From Thermopolyspora sp040678635 (GTDB lineage Bacteria > Actinomycetota > Actinomycetes > Streptosporangiales > Streptosporangiaceae), in NCBI RefSeq assembly GCF_040678635.1, contig NZ_JBFATZ010000006.1, positions 248,001 to 312,000 of the forward strand: a DNA stretch of 64,000 bases. The letters run 5' to 3'. Each line of letters opens with the position of its first letter. Position 1 is the first letter of the stretch. The notes beneath the pieces are model-generated. The model saw only the letters and a program-made list of their open reading frames with translations, ran no database searches and was not told where the DNA came from. The position numbers and the translations under genes are program-made. Positions 8,069 through 16,607 of the stretch are shown here, piece by piece.

Positions 8069-9169
8069 GGCCCGCGCCACCGGCGCGAGCGCGCCCCGGT
8101 CCGCCGTCGGCTCGGGTACGGCCTCGCCCCGGTCCGCCCGGGTGCCGCGGCCCAGGAGCAGCACCACCGCGCCGGGCAGGCCGGCCACGAGGGCGAGCAC
8201 GCCGTACACGACGGACGTGGTGAGCCCCAGCTCGGTGCCGAGCCCCACCGCGCCGAACGCCGTCGCGGCGAACGCCTCCCGCGGGCCCCAGCCGCCGACG
8301 TTCACCGGCACCGCCATCACCAGCAGGGTGAGCAGGATGATCGGGAGGAGGCGGCCGACCGGGGCGTCCGATCCCGCCGTGCGCGCCGCGACCACGAACA
8401 TCGTCACGTGCCCGGCGAGCACGGCCGCCGACAGCGCGAACACCGGCGGCCAGGTGTCGCGGGCGAGCAGCCCCGCCCGCAGGTCCGCCGCCGACGCCGC
8501 GAGCGACCGTTTGATCGCGGCCCACCGGCCGCCCGCCGGGGTCGTCTCCCCCGGGCCGGTCGGCCGCGCGGTCCGCTCGGCGTCGTCGCGTGGGACGGTC
8601 CGCTCGCCGCCCCGGCCGGTGGCCGAGAAGGCGCGGGTACGCCGGATCCGTACGGCCACCGCGATCAGGGCGGCGATCAGCGTCAGGACGCCGGCGGCGG
8701 CCCACGGGTTCGGCACCACGTCCCGCACGATCGCGGCGGCCGGCGAGGGGTCGGCGATGAGGACGACCGCCCCGGCGGCGACCAGCACGATCTGCCCGCC
8801 GGTACGTTCCAGAACGACGGCGCGGACGGCGCGGCCGACGTCGCCCGCGTACCGGCCGTGCACCACCGCGCGGTGGGCGTCGCCGAGGATCCCCGCCGGG
8901 AGCGCCGCGTTCAGGAACAGCGAGCGGTAGTAGTCGGCGAGGGCCGCCAGCGGCGGCAGCGGTAGGCCGAGACGCCCGGCCACCAGGCACCAGCGCCACA
9001 CGCTCAGCACGGTGGTGAACAGGCCGATGCCGAGCGCGGCCAGCATCGCCGGGCCGTCCACCAGGCGCAGGCCGTCGAGGAACGCCTCGGTGCCGAGCCG
9101 CCACACCAGCACCGCCATGATCGCCACGGCGATCAGCGTGCGTAGCCACGGCCACAGTCGTCGGGTCAT
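7982..9169 (-). CDS. flippase-like integral membrane protein (LPG synthase TM / UPF0104 family)
   Basis: A 395-residue polytopic membrane protein. It begins with a Trp/Arg-rich edge and a first membrane segment (LIAVAIMAVLVW) and has about eight hydrophobic segments. The conserved RSLFLNAALPAGILGDAHRA block and a later VGGWGPREAFAATAFG are hallmarks of the AglD/MprF-type flippase superfamily, which moves lipid-linked sugars or aminoacyl-lipids across the membrane. Its ATG overlaps the methyltransferase stop (ATGA), so they are translationally coupled. In this operon it may flip a glycosylated lipid product. The last 29 codons are antisense to the creatininase gene. Confidence 0.85.
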   Translation of the reverse strand: MTRRLWPWLRTLIAVAIMAVLVWRLGTEAFLDGLRLVDGPAMLAALGIGLFTTVLSVWRWCLVAGRLGLPLPPLAALADYYRSLFLNAALPAGILGDAHRAVVHGRYAGDVGRAVRAVVLERTGGQIVLVAAGAVVLIADPSPAAAIVRDVVPNPWAAAGVLTLIAALIAVAVRIRRTRAFSATGRGGERTVPRDDAERTARPTGPGETTPAGGRWAAIKRSLAASAADLRAGLLARDTWPPVFALSAAVLAGHVTMFVVAARTAGSDAPVGRLLPIILLTLLVMAVPVNVGGWGPREAFAATAFGAVGLGTELGLTTSVVYGVLALVAGLPGAVVLLLGRGTRADRGEAVPEPTADRGALAPVARALALQDGKVLGERLDQAVEHVLPLAGRSQ

Positions 9170-10041
9170 GGGCGTCCTCCGGTTGCGGGAAGGGCGAGCA
9201 GGTCGTCATGCCAGACCACCGCCGTCAGCTTCCCCGCCGCGCACTGGTCAAGCCTGTGCTGGAGATACGTCCGCGAGTCCGGGATCAGTTCAGGGTTCTG
9301 CTCGCAGGCCGCGCCGACCCAGCCGCGCAGCCACTCGGCGGTCAGGGCCGCCTGGCGGGGGCCGAGTCGCCACGGGCTCGGCCGGGTGTGCACGGCCATG
9401 CCCCGGTTCTCGAACGCGGTCCGCGCCGCGGCGACGGCGTCGGGGCCGAGGAGGCGGCGGCCGGCGTGCTCGCGGCGCTGGTGGTCGTTGAAGGCGGCGG
9501 CCAACGCGGCGTCGAGCGGGTCGGGCGCGTCCAGCTCGACGCGGCCCGCCACCGAGATCGTCAGCAGGGCCGGGCATTCCGCCTCGGCGCAGGCCGCCGC
9601 GAGGGCGTCGATCTCGTCGGCGGTGAGCAGGTCGAGCAGGGCCGAGGCGGTCACCAGCGAGGTGCCGGCGAGGTGGTCGGCGCGCAGCGCGGCGAGGTCT
9701 CCTTGGGCGGCGGCGGTGGTCACCGGGGTGCCGTCGGCGGCGGGGCCGGGGATGCCGGTGACGGCGCGGGCCAGCAGGTCGGGGTCGAGGTCGTGCAGGA
9801 TCCAGTGCTGCGGGCCGGGCAGGCGGCCGGCGAGCCAGCGGCCCATCGAGCCGGTGCCGCAGCCGAGGTCGCGCACGACCAGCCGTCCGCCGGGCGGGGG
9901 GACGGCGGCGAGCCGGGCGCGCAGCGGGTCCAGCAGCTCGGCCGCGCGGGCGGCGGCGTCCGCCTCCTCGCGCAGGGCGAGCCACTCCGGGGTGTAGCGG
10001 GGGGTGTGCCGGGGGGAGTCGTCCCCGGGCCCGGAGGTCAC
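9166..10041 (-). CDS. class I SAM-dependent methyltransferase
   Basis: A 291-residue methyltransferase. Motif I, VVRDLGCGTGSMGRWLAGRL, binds S-adenosylmethionine, followed by an acidic strand end (LHDLDPDLLARA) and a motif IV-like region TSLVTASALLDLLT. The GTG at 10041 forms a GTGA overlap with the glycosyltransferase stop; the frame is open to a GTG at 10092, which would overlap that gene more. It is followed by the flippase through an ATGA overlap. The substrate is unknown; the context suggests a glycosylated or pyrimidine/pterin-like product. Confidence 0.85.
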   Translation of the reverse strand: MTSGPGDDSPRHTPRYTPEWLALREEADAAARAAELLDPLRARLAAVPPPGGRLVVRDLGCGTGSMGRWLAGRLPGPQHWILHDLDPDLLARAVTGIPGPAADGTPVTTAAAQGDLAALRADHLAGTSLVTASALLDLLTADEIDALAAACAEAECPALLTISVAGRVELDAPDPLDAALAAAFNDHQRREHAGRRLLGPDAVAAARTAFENRGMAVHTRPSPWRLGPRQAALTAEWLRGWVGAACEQNPELIPDSRTYLQHRLDQCAAGKLTAVVWHDDLLALPATGGRP

Positions 10042-11105
10042 CGCCGAAGCCGCTCCAGCAGGGCCGCCAGTTGCCGCGAAGTCACCGTCCACCCGTGCAG
10101 CATGCCACGACGATGCCGCACCGATGTCCGGATTTTTACGCGTACGACGGGTTCAGTTAACCAGCGGCGGAGGGCGTCGGCGAGAGCGGCCGGGTCGTCC
10201 GGGGGCACCAGCAGGCCCGGGACGCTGCCGTCCGGGGCGTGTCCGAGGGTCTCCGGCAGGGCGTCGGCCGTCGTCGTCAGCACCGGGATTCCGCGGGCCA
10301 GGGCCTCGGTCACCACCATGCCGTACGTCTCGGCCCGGGAGGCCAGCACCATCAGGTCGGCGGCGGCGTAGGCGGCCTCCAGGGGCTCGCCGGCGAGCGG
10401 GCCCGCGAGCCGGATCCGGTCGCCGAGGCCGCCGGCGGCGATCATCTCGCGGACGCGGTCGGCGAAGCCGCCGTCGCGGCCGAGCGGGCCGACGCACACG
10501 CAGTCCCAGGCGAGGTCGGCGAGCGACGCCAGCGCGCGGACCAGCACGTCGTGGCCCTTGCGCGGGGTCACCGAGGCGACGCACAGCAGCCGGGACGCGC
10601 CGTCGGTGCCGGGCGCCATCGGGGCCGAATCGGTGCCTGGGGCCGCCACTCCCACGCGGTCCGGGTCGAGTCCGTGCCGCTCGACCAGGCCGCGCCCCGC
10701 CCACTCGCTGGTCGCCACGACCAGGGCCGCCGCCCGCAACGTCTCCCGCTCCAGGCGGTCCAGCTCCGCCGCCGTCTCCGGCGGGATCCCGGTCTCGGCC
10801 GCCAGCGGCAGGTGAACGAGCACCGCCACCCGCAGCCGGTCCGCGTGCGGCACCACGATCTCGGGCACACCGCACGCCACCAGCCCGTCCAGCAGCACGA
10901 TCGCGCCGTCCGGCATTTCGCCGAGCGCCCGCGCCAGCGCGGCCCGGCCGCCCGGCCCCGGCCGCGGCCACGCGCCGCCGACCCCGACGCGGTGGACCCG
11001 CCACCCCAGCTCCTCGAGCCCCTGGCACACGCGCCGGTCGTAGACGTTGCCTCCGCTCGGCGCGTTCGGGTCATCGACGTCACCGGGCAGAACCACGTGA
11101 ACCAC
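10038..11105 (-). CDS. GT4-family glycosyltransferase
   Basis: A 355-residue GT-B glycosyltransferase. The C-terminal Rossmann lobe shows LLCVASVTPRKGHDVLVRAL, the donor-binding SRAETYGMVVTEALARGIPVL with the E-x7-E pair, and LLVPPDDPAALADAL. The N-terminal lobe opens with VVLPGDVDDPNAPSGGNVYD, common in GT4 acceptor domains. It should transfer a sugar from an NDP- or polyprenyl-donor. It is first in a tight three-gene run with the methyltransferase and flippase, pointing to assembly and export of a glycosylated molecule. Confidence 0.88.
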   Translation of the reverse strand: MVHVVLPGDVDDPNAPSGGNVYDRRVCQGLEELGWRVHRVGVGGAWPRPGPGGRAALARALGEMPDGAIVLLDGLVACGVPEIVVPHADRLRVAVLVHLPLAAETGIPPETAAELDRLERETLRAAALVVATSEWAGRGLVERHGLDPDRVGVAAPGTDSAPMAPGTDGASRLLCVASVTPRKGHDVLVRALASLADLAWDCVCVGPLGRDGGFADRVREMIAAGGLGDRIRLAGPLAGEPLEAAYAAADLMVLASRAETYGMVVTEALARGIPVLTTTADALPETLGHAPDGSVPGLLVPPDDPAALADALRRWLTEPVVRVKIRTSVRHRRGMLHGWTVTSRQLAALLERLRR

Positions 11106-11566
11106 GCGTCCGCCGAATTCTCCGCGCCAAAGCGTATTAATGCGTATCTCCTGGGGAGAGGTCGTCGTCTACTGGCCCCGGACCCGAATTGGGGAAGGCG
11201 GACATGGATCGACACGACGCGCGGGGACGGACCCGCGGAGGCGCGGCCGGAACGGCGACGCCGCCCGGCCTGCCCTCATCAGCGTCCCGATCGGCGTCCG
11301 AGGCGTCGCCCTCATCGCCGCGCCGGTCGCCGTCCCCGCGATCGTCGCACCGGACTCAGCCTGCCTCCGAGGCGTCGGCCAAAGCACCGCACTCATCATC
11401 GCCCCGGCCGTCGTCCCCACTGCCGCGAACACCGCACCGGACTCAGCCCGCCGCCGTAGCACCGGCCAAAGCACCGCACTCATCGTCGCGTCGGTCTCGG
11501 CTCGCGTCCGAGGCGTCACGCCAGGAGTGGACCCCGGTGTCGTCCCCGCCGCGGGCCGGTGGGTCG
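11106..11566. other. 461-base gap with degenerate 87-bp repeats
   Basis: There is no recognisable protein in this stretch. A minus-strand frame (11169-11570) begins with a GTG overlapping the stop of the PTPS-like gene, but it is low-complexity and follows the repeats. A short A/T-richer patch (GCGTATTAATGCGTATC, about 11132-11148) could carry a promoter for the glycosyltransferase operon. Confidence 0.5.
11310..11490. repeat. imperfect ~87-bp tandem repeat
   Basis: Shared blocks such as CACCGGACTCAGCC (11348 and 11435) and CCAAAGCACCGCACTCATC recur exactly 87 bases apart. The unit is 29 codons, and on the minus strand it translates as two similar MSAVLWP...RRxAESGA segments. It could be a repeat-bearing small protein or a non-coding expansion. 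Confidence 0.6.
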
Positions 11567-11965
11567 TCACAGTTCGCGTTCGTAGGACGCCCAGGCGACG
11601 TGGGACTCGTGCAGGGTGACGGTGATGCCCGTCAGTCCGCGTGCCTGCTCGCCCAGCGCCCCCGCGTGCACCCGGTCGGCGAGGCGGTCGGCGATGACCT
11701 TGGCGAGGAACTCGGTGGTCGTGTTGACTCCGGCGAAGGCGGGCTCATCGTCGAGGTTGCGGTAGTTCAGATCGGCGAGGACGGCGCCCAGTTCCTTGGT
11801 GGCCAGGCCGATGTCGACCACGATGTTGTCGGAGTCGAGCTGCGGGCGGCGGAACGTCGCGTCCACCACGAACGTCGCCCCGTGCAGTCGCTGAGCGGGT
11901 CCGAAGACCTCGCCGCGGAAACTGTGCGCGACCATCAGGTGATCGCGGACGGTGATGCTGAACAA
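11567..11965 (-). CDS. PTPS/QueD-like protein with altered active site
   Basis: A 132-residue T-fold protein of the 6-pyruvoyltetrahydropterin synthase / 6-carboxytetrahydropterin synthase family. The fold is clear: FSITVRDHLMVAHSFRG at the start, RLHGATFVVDATF, VVDIGLATKEL and a closing TLHESHVAW. Three expected residues differ. The Cys four before LHG is Ala, the second His of LHGH is Ala, and the His of the Asp-His pair is Leu (LADLNYRNLDD). The chosen start is TTG at 11965 with GGAAGG upstream; the open frame extends further without family content. Canonical pterin chemistry is unlikely. It may bind or convert a related GTP-derived compound in the ribA system. Confidence 0.75.
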   Translation of the reverse strand: MFSITVRDHLMVAHSFRGEVFGPAQRLHGATFVVDATFRRPQLDSDNIVVDIGLATKELGAVLADLNYRNLDDEPAFAGVNTTTEFLAKVIADRLADRVHAGALGEQARGLTGITVTLHESHVAWASYEREL

Positions 11966-12142
11966 ACGGGTCCACCTTCCCGTGCGGTCGGTTCTCGATC
12001 TGTCTCGACGGCCGGGGCGACGGATGCGAGCAGGCCGCCGCTCGGTCCTCGCCCCGGAGCCCTGCGCCAATCTGCTCTCATCGCGCGGGCAGACCCCGCC
12101 CATCCCGTACGGCTCCGCCCACGCCAACCATCCCCGCCCGAA

Positions 12143-13132
12143 CTACCCTTCCTCGGGCGAACCGTACACGACCCGGTGGCAGAGCCCCGAGGACTCCCCC
12201 TCGGCGAGCTTGGCCATCACCTCGGGCAGTTCGGCGAAGGCGCACTCGCCGGTGATGAGCGCGTCGTAGGCGGGATCGGCGAGCAGCCGCAGCGCGAGCG
12301 CGAGCCGATCGGTGTAGGTGCGCCGCGACCGCCGGGCCGGCGACACCATGCCGACCTGGCTGGCCCGCACCACCAGGCGGCGCGAGTGGAACGCCTCCCC
12401 CAGCGGCAGCGCCACGCGGCGGTCGCCGTACCAGCTCAGCTCAAGCAGGGTGCCCTCGACGGCGAGCAGTTCCAGGGATCGTTCCAGCCCGGCCTCGGTG
12501 GCGCTGGCGTGCACGACCAGGTCGCATTCGCCGGTCGCCGCCTCGGGGGCGGCGAACTCGACGCCGAGCGCCTCGGCGACGGCCGCCCGCGCCGGGTTCA
12601 CGTCGACGAGCTGCACCCGCGCGCCGGGGATGCCGGCGAGCAGCCGGGCCACGCAGCAGCCGACCATGCCCGCTCCGACGACGGCGACGCGGTCGCCGAC
12701 GAGCGGCGCGGCGTCCCACAGGGCGTTCACGGCGGTCTCGACCGTCCCGGCGAGCACGGCGCGCCCGGCGGGGACGTCGTCGGGCACGGGCGTCACCGCG
12801 GCGGCCGGCACCACGTACCGCGTCTGGTGCGGATACAGGCAGAAGACGGTACGGCCCGCGAGTTCCGGCGGCCCCTCCTCGACGACGCCCACGTTGAGAT
12901 AGCCGTACTTGACCGGTGCGGGAAAGTCGCCCTCCTGGAACGGCGCCCGCATCGCCTGGTGCTGGCTCGGCGGCACGCGACCGGTGAAGACCAGGGTCTC
13001 GGTGCCCCGGCTCACCCCCGAGTACCGGGTGCGCACCAGCACCTCCCCGTCTCCGGGCGGCGGCACGTCGACCGCCCGGATCTCGCCCTCGCCGGGCGAA
13101 CGAAGCCAGAAGGCGAACGAATCGATCCGCAT
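12143..13132 (-). CDS. MDR-superfamily zinc-type dehydrogenase, BchC-like
   Basis: A 329-residue medium-chain dehydrogenase/reductase. The catalytic domain has GVSRGTETLVFTGRVP in place of the Cys-containing catalytic-zinc site, as in BchC-like members, and the Rossmann domain has VAVVGAGMVGCCVARLLA followed by QLVDVNPARA. It probably oxidises or reduces a polyol or hydroxyalkyl side chain with NAD(P)H and without the usual zinc ligand Cys. It is divergent from the CDP-alcohol phosphotransferase and precedes the PTPS-like gene on the same strand, 177 bases apart. Confidence 0.85.
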   Translation of the reverse strand: MRIDSFAFWLRSPGEGEIRAVDVPPPGDGEVLVRTRYSGVSRGTETLVFTGRVPPSQHQAMRAPFQEGDFPAPVKYGYLNVGVVEEGPPELAGRTVFCLYPHQTRYVVPAAAVTPVPDDVPAGRAVLAGTVETAVNALWDAAPLVGDRVAVVGAGMVGCCVARLLAGIPGARVQLVDVNPARAAVAEALGVEFAAPEAATGECDLVVHASATEAGLERSLELLAVEGTLLELSWYGDRRVALPLGEAFHSRRLVVRASQVGMVSPARRSRRTYTDRLALALRLLADPAYDALITGECAFAELPEVMAKLAEGESSGLCHRVVYGSPEEG

Positions 13133-13233
13133 CGGCTTTCCCCACGTTGTCTAAGGCAGCGGACGCACCCCGACCGGGATCGGGGGCAGCCGAACGAGCA
13201 TATGAGAACGCAGCACGCAGCAGGAGGCGCACG

Positions 13234-13992
13234 GTGACGGTACTGGATTGGCGCGAGGTCAGGGTCTCGGTCTGGGAGCCCGCGGCCGGGGTCGGAGCCC
13301 AGGCCGTCCTGCTCACCCTGCTGGCCGTCGTCGCGGGCCTCTACCCGGTGGCCTGGCTGGCCGGCGCCGCGTACGCGGTGATCGTGTGCGGCGTGCTCGC
13401 CGGGGCGATGACCCGCTCCGGCACCCCGCTGGGCCCGGCCGGGCGGGTCACGCTCACCCGCGCGGTGCTCGTCGGCGGCGTCACCGCCCTGGTGACGATG
13501 AACCTGATCGGCCACGAGACCCCGGTCGCGTTCCTGGTCGCGCTCGCCGCCGTGGCCCTGGCGCTGGACGCGGTCGACGGCCACGTGGCCCGGCGCACCG
13601 GCACCGAGTCCGCGCTCGGCGCCCGTTTCGACATGGAGATCGACGCGTTCCTCATCCTGGTGCTGAGCGTGAACGTGTCCCGCACGCTGGGCGCCTGGGT
13701 GCTCCTGATCGGCCTCATGCGGTACGGCTTCGCCGCCGCCGCGTGGGTGGCCCCGTGGCTGCGCGAGCCGCTGCCGCCGAGCTTCGCCCGCAAGACGGTC
13801 GCCGCCGCGCAGGGCATCCTGCTGGTCGCGGTGAGCTCCGGCCTGTTCCCGCACCTGGCCGCCATGGCGCTGGCGGGGGTGGCCCTCGGCTCGCTGTCGT
13901 GGTCGTTCGGCCGCGACATCCTGTGGCTGTGGCGCAACCGGCCCGTCCCCGCCGTGCCGCAGCGGGTGCTGTCGGGTCACTTCGGCGGCTGA
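13234..13992 (+). CDS. CDP-alcohol phosphotransferase family membrane protein
   Basis: A 252-residue integral membrane enzyme with about six hydrophobic segments. The full catalytic signature D-x2-D-G-x2-A-R-x8-G-x3-D-x3-D is visible as DAVDGHVARRTGTESALGAR then FDMEID. It should displace CMP from a CDP-alcohol using a hydroxyl acceptor, forming a phosphodiester lipid or a polyol-phosphate conjugate. GTG at 13234 is preferred because AGGAGG lies six bases upstream, although the frame is open to 13147. Linked to the ribA-type genes, it may attach a lipid to their product, or supply a polyol-phosphate. Confidence 0.88.
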   Translation: MTVLDWREVRVSVWEPAAGVGAQAVLLTLLAVVAGLYPVAWLAGAAYAVIVCGVLAGAMTRSGTPLGPAGRVTLTRAVLVGGVTALVTMNLIGHETPVAFLVALAAVALALDAVDGHVARRTGTESALGARFDMEIDAFLILVLSVNVSRTLGAWVLLIGLMRYGFAAAAWVAPWLREPLPPSFARKTVAAAQGILLVAVSSGLFPHLAAMALAGVALGSLSWSFGRDILWLWRNRPVPAVPQRVLSGHFGG

Positions 13993-14106
13993 CGCGCGGT
14001 GCACCTGTCGGATCCGCCGTCGGCGACACGTCGCCCGTGCGAGCGTGGGCGACGTGTCACGGGAACTCCGGCCCGTACGACATCGCGCCGGCCCGCCTTC
14101 GCGCGT

Positions 14107-14499
14107 TCAGTCCAGTTCGTAGTCGAGGTGGTAGGAGTGCTTGCCGCCCTCGACGACGACTTGGCCTTCGCCGCGGATGCCGCGCAGGTCGCCGGTGCCC
14201 GAGCCGTGGAGGATGTGCCAGGTCATCCACCCCTCGCCGCCGGAGCCCTCGGCGTTGTGCTGGAGGACGAAGGTGCCCGGGCGGCCGTCGAGGGCGCCGG
14301 TGAAGCGTTCGAAGCCGACATAGCCCGCCGAGCCCTCCACTTGGCTGATCGCGGTGATGATGTCGGTGGTGCTGGTGCCGTCCAGGCCGCCCCGGAAGGT
14401 CTTGGTGACGTGCACCCGGGACAGCTTGGCGCCCTCTCGCTCGTCGTACGGCTGCTCGTCCCAGCCGTCGATCTCAAAGGTGCCCTCGGCGCGTGGCAT
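14107..14499 (-). CDS. DUF3224 protein
   Basis: A 130-residue beta-barrel protein of the DUF3224 family. It shows GTFEIDGWDEQPYDE, a KTFRGGLDGTS turn and YVGFERFTGALDGRPGTFVL, then a final GDLRGIRGEGQ strand. The fold resembles allene oxide cyclase-like barrels; the function is unknown. The ATG at 14499 has GGGAG upstream; the frame continues back to 14805 without homology. It is divergent from a tiny coiled-coil gene. Confidence 0.8.
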   Translation of the reverse strand: MPRAEGTFEIDGWDEQPYDEREGAKLSRVHVTKTFRGGLDGTSTTDIITAISQVEGSAGYVGFERFTGALDGRPGTFVLQHNAEGSGGEGWMTWHILHGSGTGDLRGIRGEGQVVVEGGKHSYHLDYELD

Positions 14500-14715
14500 G
14501 GGTCGCTCCCGTCGGTGATGCGGTGATCGGTCATTGGGTCGCCTATGAACCTGCCCCACATACCTGACATCCCCTGTCAGGTTCCGGCATCGTGGCCGGG
14601 ATCGGCTCTCGCCGCCGTGTTGAGGGGACCATCGGCCCTGGTGGAAGGGATTCCGTTGGCGAAGTGTTGAACTGCACACCGGGTCCCGGTCGTGCGGGGT
14701 GAGCGGAGGGTGCAG

Positions 14716-14868
14716 ATGAGCAGGCAGATCGGCACGGGCTGGCAGAGTCCGTCGATTACCGAACTGGAGACGCGGATTCGCCGCCTGGAGGATCAGGTCG
14801 AGCATCTCGTCGCGACGGTCGAAGAACTGCGCCGGGCGGCGGAGCCCTCCCCCGAGCCGGTGAGCTGA
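14716..14868 (+). CDS. 50-residue coiled-coil protein
   Basis: A small gene reading MSRQIGTGWQSPSI, a helix TELETRIRRLEDQVEHLVAT with Leu/Ile/Val at heptad spacing, VEELRRAAE and a Pro-rich tail. GGAGGG lies six bases before the ATG. Function is unknown; the heptads point to a two-helix dimer or an adaptor. Confidence 0.55.
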   Translation: MSRQIGTGWQSPSITELETRIRRLEDQVEHLVATVEELRRAAEPSPEPVS

Positions 14869-15027
14869 CCCGTACGGCGCGGGACGCCCCGGTCAGCCGC
14901 GGATTTCCTTGGACATATCCGGACTTGCTCATGTGGGCGGGGCCGGTCGGCCGTGCGGTTGGTTCAATGGTCGGAAAGGATCCGGCGGAGCGGGACCGGC
15001 TCGGAGGGCCAGGACGGAGGGCGGGAC

Positions 15028-16461
15028 ATGGCCACTGCCGTCGTGGTGGGGAGCGGCCCGAACGGGCTCGCCGCCGCCGTCTGCCTGGCCCGTCACGGGG
15101 TCCGGGTGCGGGTGCTTGAGGCCATGCCGACGATCGGCGGGGGCGCGCGGTCGTCGGCGCTCACGCTGCCGGGGCTCATCCACGACGACTGCTCGGCGGT
15201 GCATCCGGCGGGGGTGGCCTCGCCGTACCTGCGGTCGCTCGGGCTGGAGAAGTACGGCCTGCGGTGGCGGTGGCCGGAGATCGACCTGACGCATCCGCTG
15301 GACTCGGGCGCGGCCGGGGTGCTGTGGCGCGACATCAGGCGCACGGCGCGGGCGCTGGGGCCGGACGGCGGGGCGTGGATGAGGGTGTTCGGGCCGCTCG
15401 GCCGGGACTTCGACGACCTGGTGGAGGACGTGTTCCGGCCGATCGCGCACTGGCCCGCGCATCCGTTCACGCTGGCGCGATTCGGAAGCCGGGCCGTCGC
15501 CCCGGCGTCGTGGGTGGCGCGGACGTGGCGGCGGCCGGAGGCGCGGGCGCTGTTCGCCGGGGCGGCGGCGCACGCGTTCGGCTCGCTGCGGGCGCCGCTG
15601 AGCGCCTCGATCGGGCTGCTGCTGATCGCGGCCGGGCACGCGCACGGGTGGCCGGTCGCCGAGGGCGGCTCCCGGTCGATCGTCGGCGCGCTGGCGGCGC
15701 TGCTCGCCGATCTCGGCGGGACCGTGGAGACCGGGGTGCGGGTCGATTCCCTCGACGCGCTGGACGGATACGACGTGGTGCTGCTGGACATGTCGCCGCT
15801 GGCGGTGACGCGGATGGCGGGCGATCGGCTGCCGGGGCGGGTCGCGCGCGCCTACCGGCGGTTCCGGTACGGCCCGGCCGCGTACAAGGTGGACTTCGCC
15901 GTCGAGGGCGGGGTCCCCTGGCGGGACGAGTACTCCGGCAGGGCCGGGACCGTGCACCTGGGCGGCACCTTCGAGCAGGTCGCGGCGGCCGAGGAGAGCA
16001 TCGTGCGCGGCCGCATGCCCGAGCGCCCGTTCGTGCTCGTCGGGCAGCAGTACCTGGCCGATCCGACGCGTTCGTCCGGCGACCTCCACCCGGTCTGGGC
16101 CTACGCGCACGTGCCGCACGGCCATCCGGGCAACGCCACCGAGGCGATCGTGGACCAGATCGAACGGTTCGCCCCCGGTTTCCGCGAGCGGGTCGCCGCC
16201 CGCCACATCCGCACGGTGGCCCGGATGTCCGCCTACAACCCCAACTACGTCGGCGGCGACATCGGCACCGGCGCGAGTTCCGGCGCGCAGTTGCTGGTTC
16301 GGCCCCGCCCCGCCCTCGACCCCTACGCCACCGGCATCCCGGGTGTGTTCCTGTGCTCGTCGGCCACCCCGCCCGGTCCGGGCGTGCACGGGATGTGCGG
16401 CTACAACGCCGCCCGGTCCGCGCTGCGGCACCTGCGTCGCGGGGGCGGGCGCTCCCGCTGA
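15028..16461 (+). CDS. phytoene dehydrogenase-like FAD oxidoreductase
   Basis: A 477-residue flavoprotein. The dinucleotide-binding start VVVGSGPNGLAAAVCLARHG continues to VLEAMPTIGGGARSS, as in CrtI/NAD(P)-FAD amine-oxidase-type enzymes. The C-terminal FAD contact is GIPGVFLCSSATPPGPGVHG. The ATG at 15028 has GGACGGAGGGCGG just upstream. There are no carotenoid genes nearby, so the substrate is open; many actinomycetes carry such stand-alone members. Confidence 0.85.
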   Translation: MATAVVVGSGPNGLAAAVCLARHGVRVRVLEAMPTIGGGARSSALTLPGLIHDDCSAVHPAGVASPYLRSLGLEKYGLRWRWPEIDLTHPLDSGAAGVLWRDIRRTARALGPDGGAWMRVFGPLGRDFDDLVEDVFRPIAHWPAHPFTLARFGSRAVAPASWVARTWRRPEARALFAGAAAHAFGSLRAPLSASIGLLLIAAGHAHGWPVAEGGSRSIVGALAALLADLGGTVETGVRVDSLDALDGYDVVLLDMSPLAVTRMAGDRLPGRVARAYRRFRYGPAAYKVDFAVEGGVPWRDEYSGRAGTVHLGGTFEQVAAAEESIVRGRMPERPFVLVGQQYLADPTRSSGDLHPVWAYAHVPHGHPGNATEAIVDQIERFAPGFRERVAARHIRTVARMSAYNPNYVGGDIGTGASSGAQLLVRPRPALDPYATGIPGVFLCSSATPPGPGVHGMCGYNAARSALRHLRRGGGRSR

Positions 16462-16607
16462 TCCGCCCGGCGGCTCCCCCCGGCTGACGGGCCGGAGGCG
16501 AGAGCCCGTGCACCGGGCGTGCCTCCGGCCGCCCCGATCCCGGCCCGCCATGCGCCAACGGACGAATCGGTAGTTACCATCCCATTGGAATTCCCGATCG
16601 AGGAGCG

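Noticed and set aside
11169..11570. 133-codon minus-strand frame as a gene
   Set aside because: It begins with a tempting GTGA overlap but is low-complexity and shaped by 87-bp repeats; kept as a repeat with an open question.
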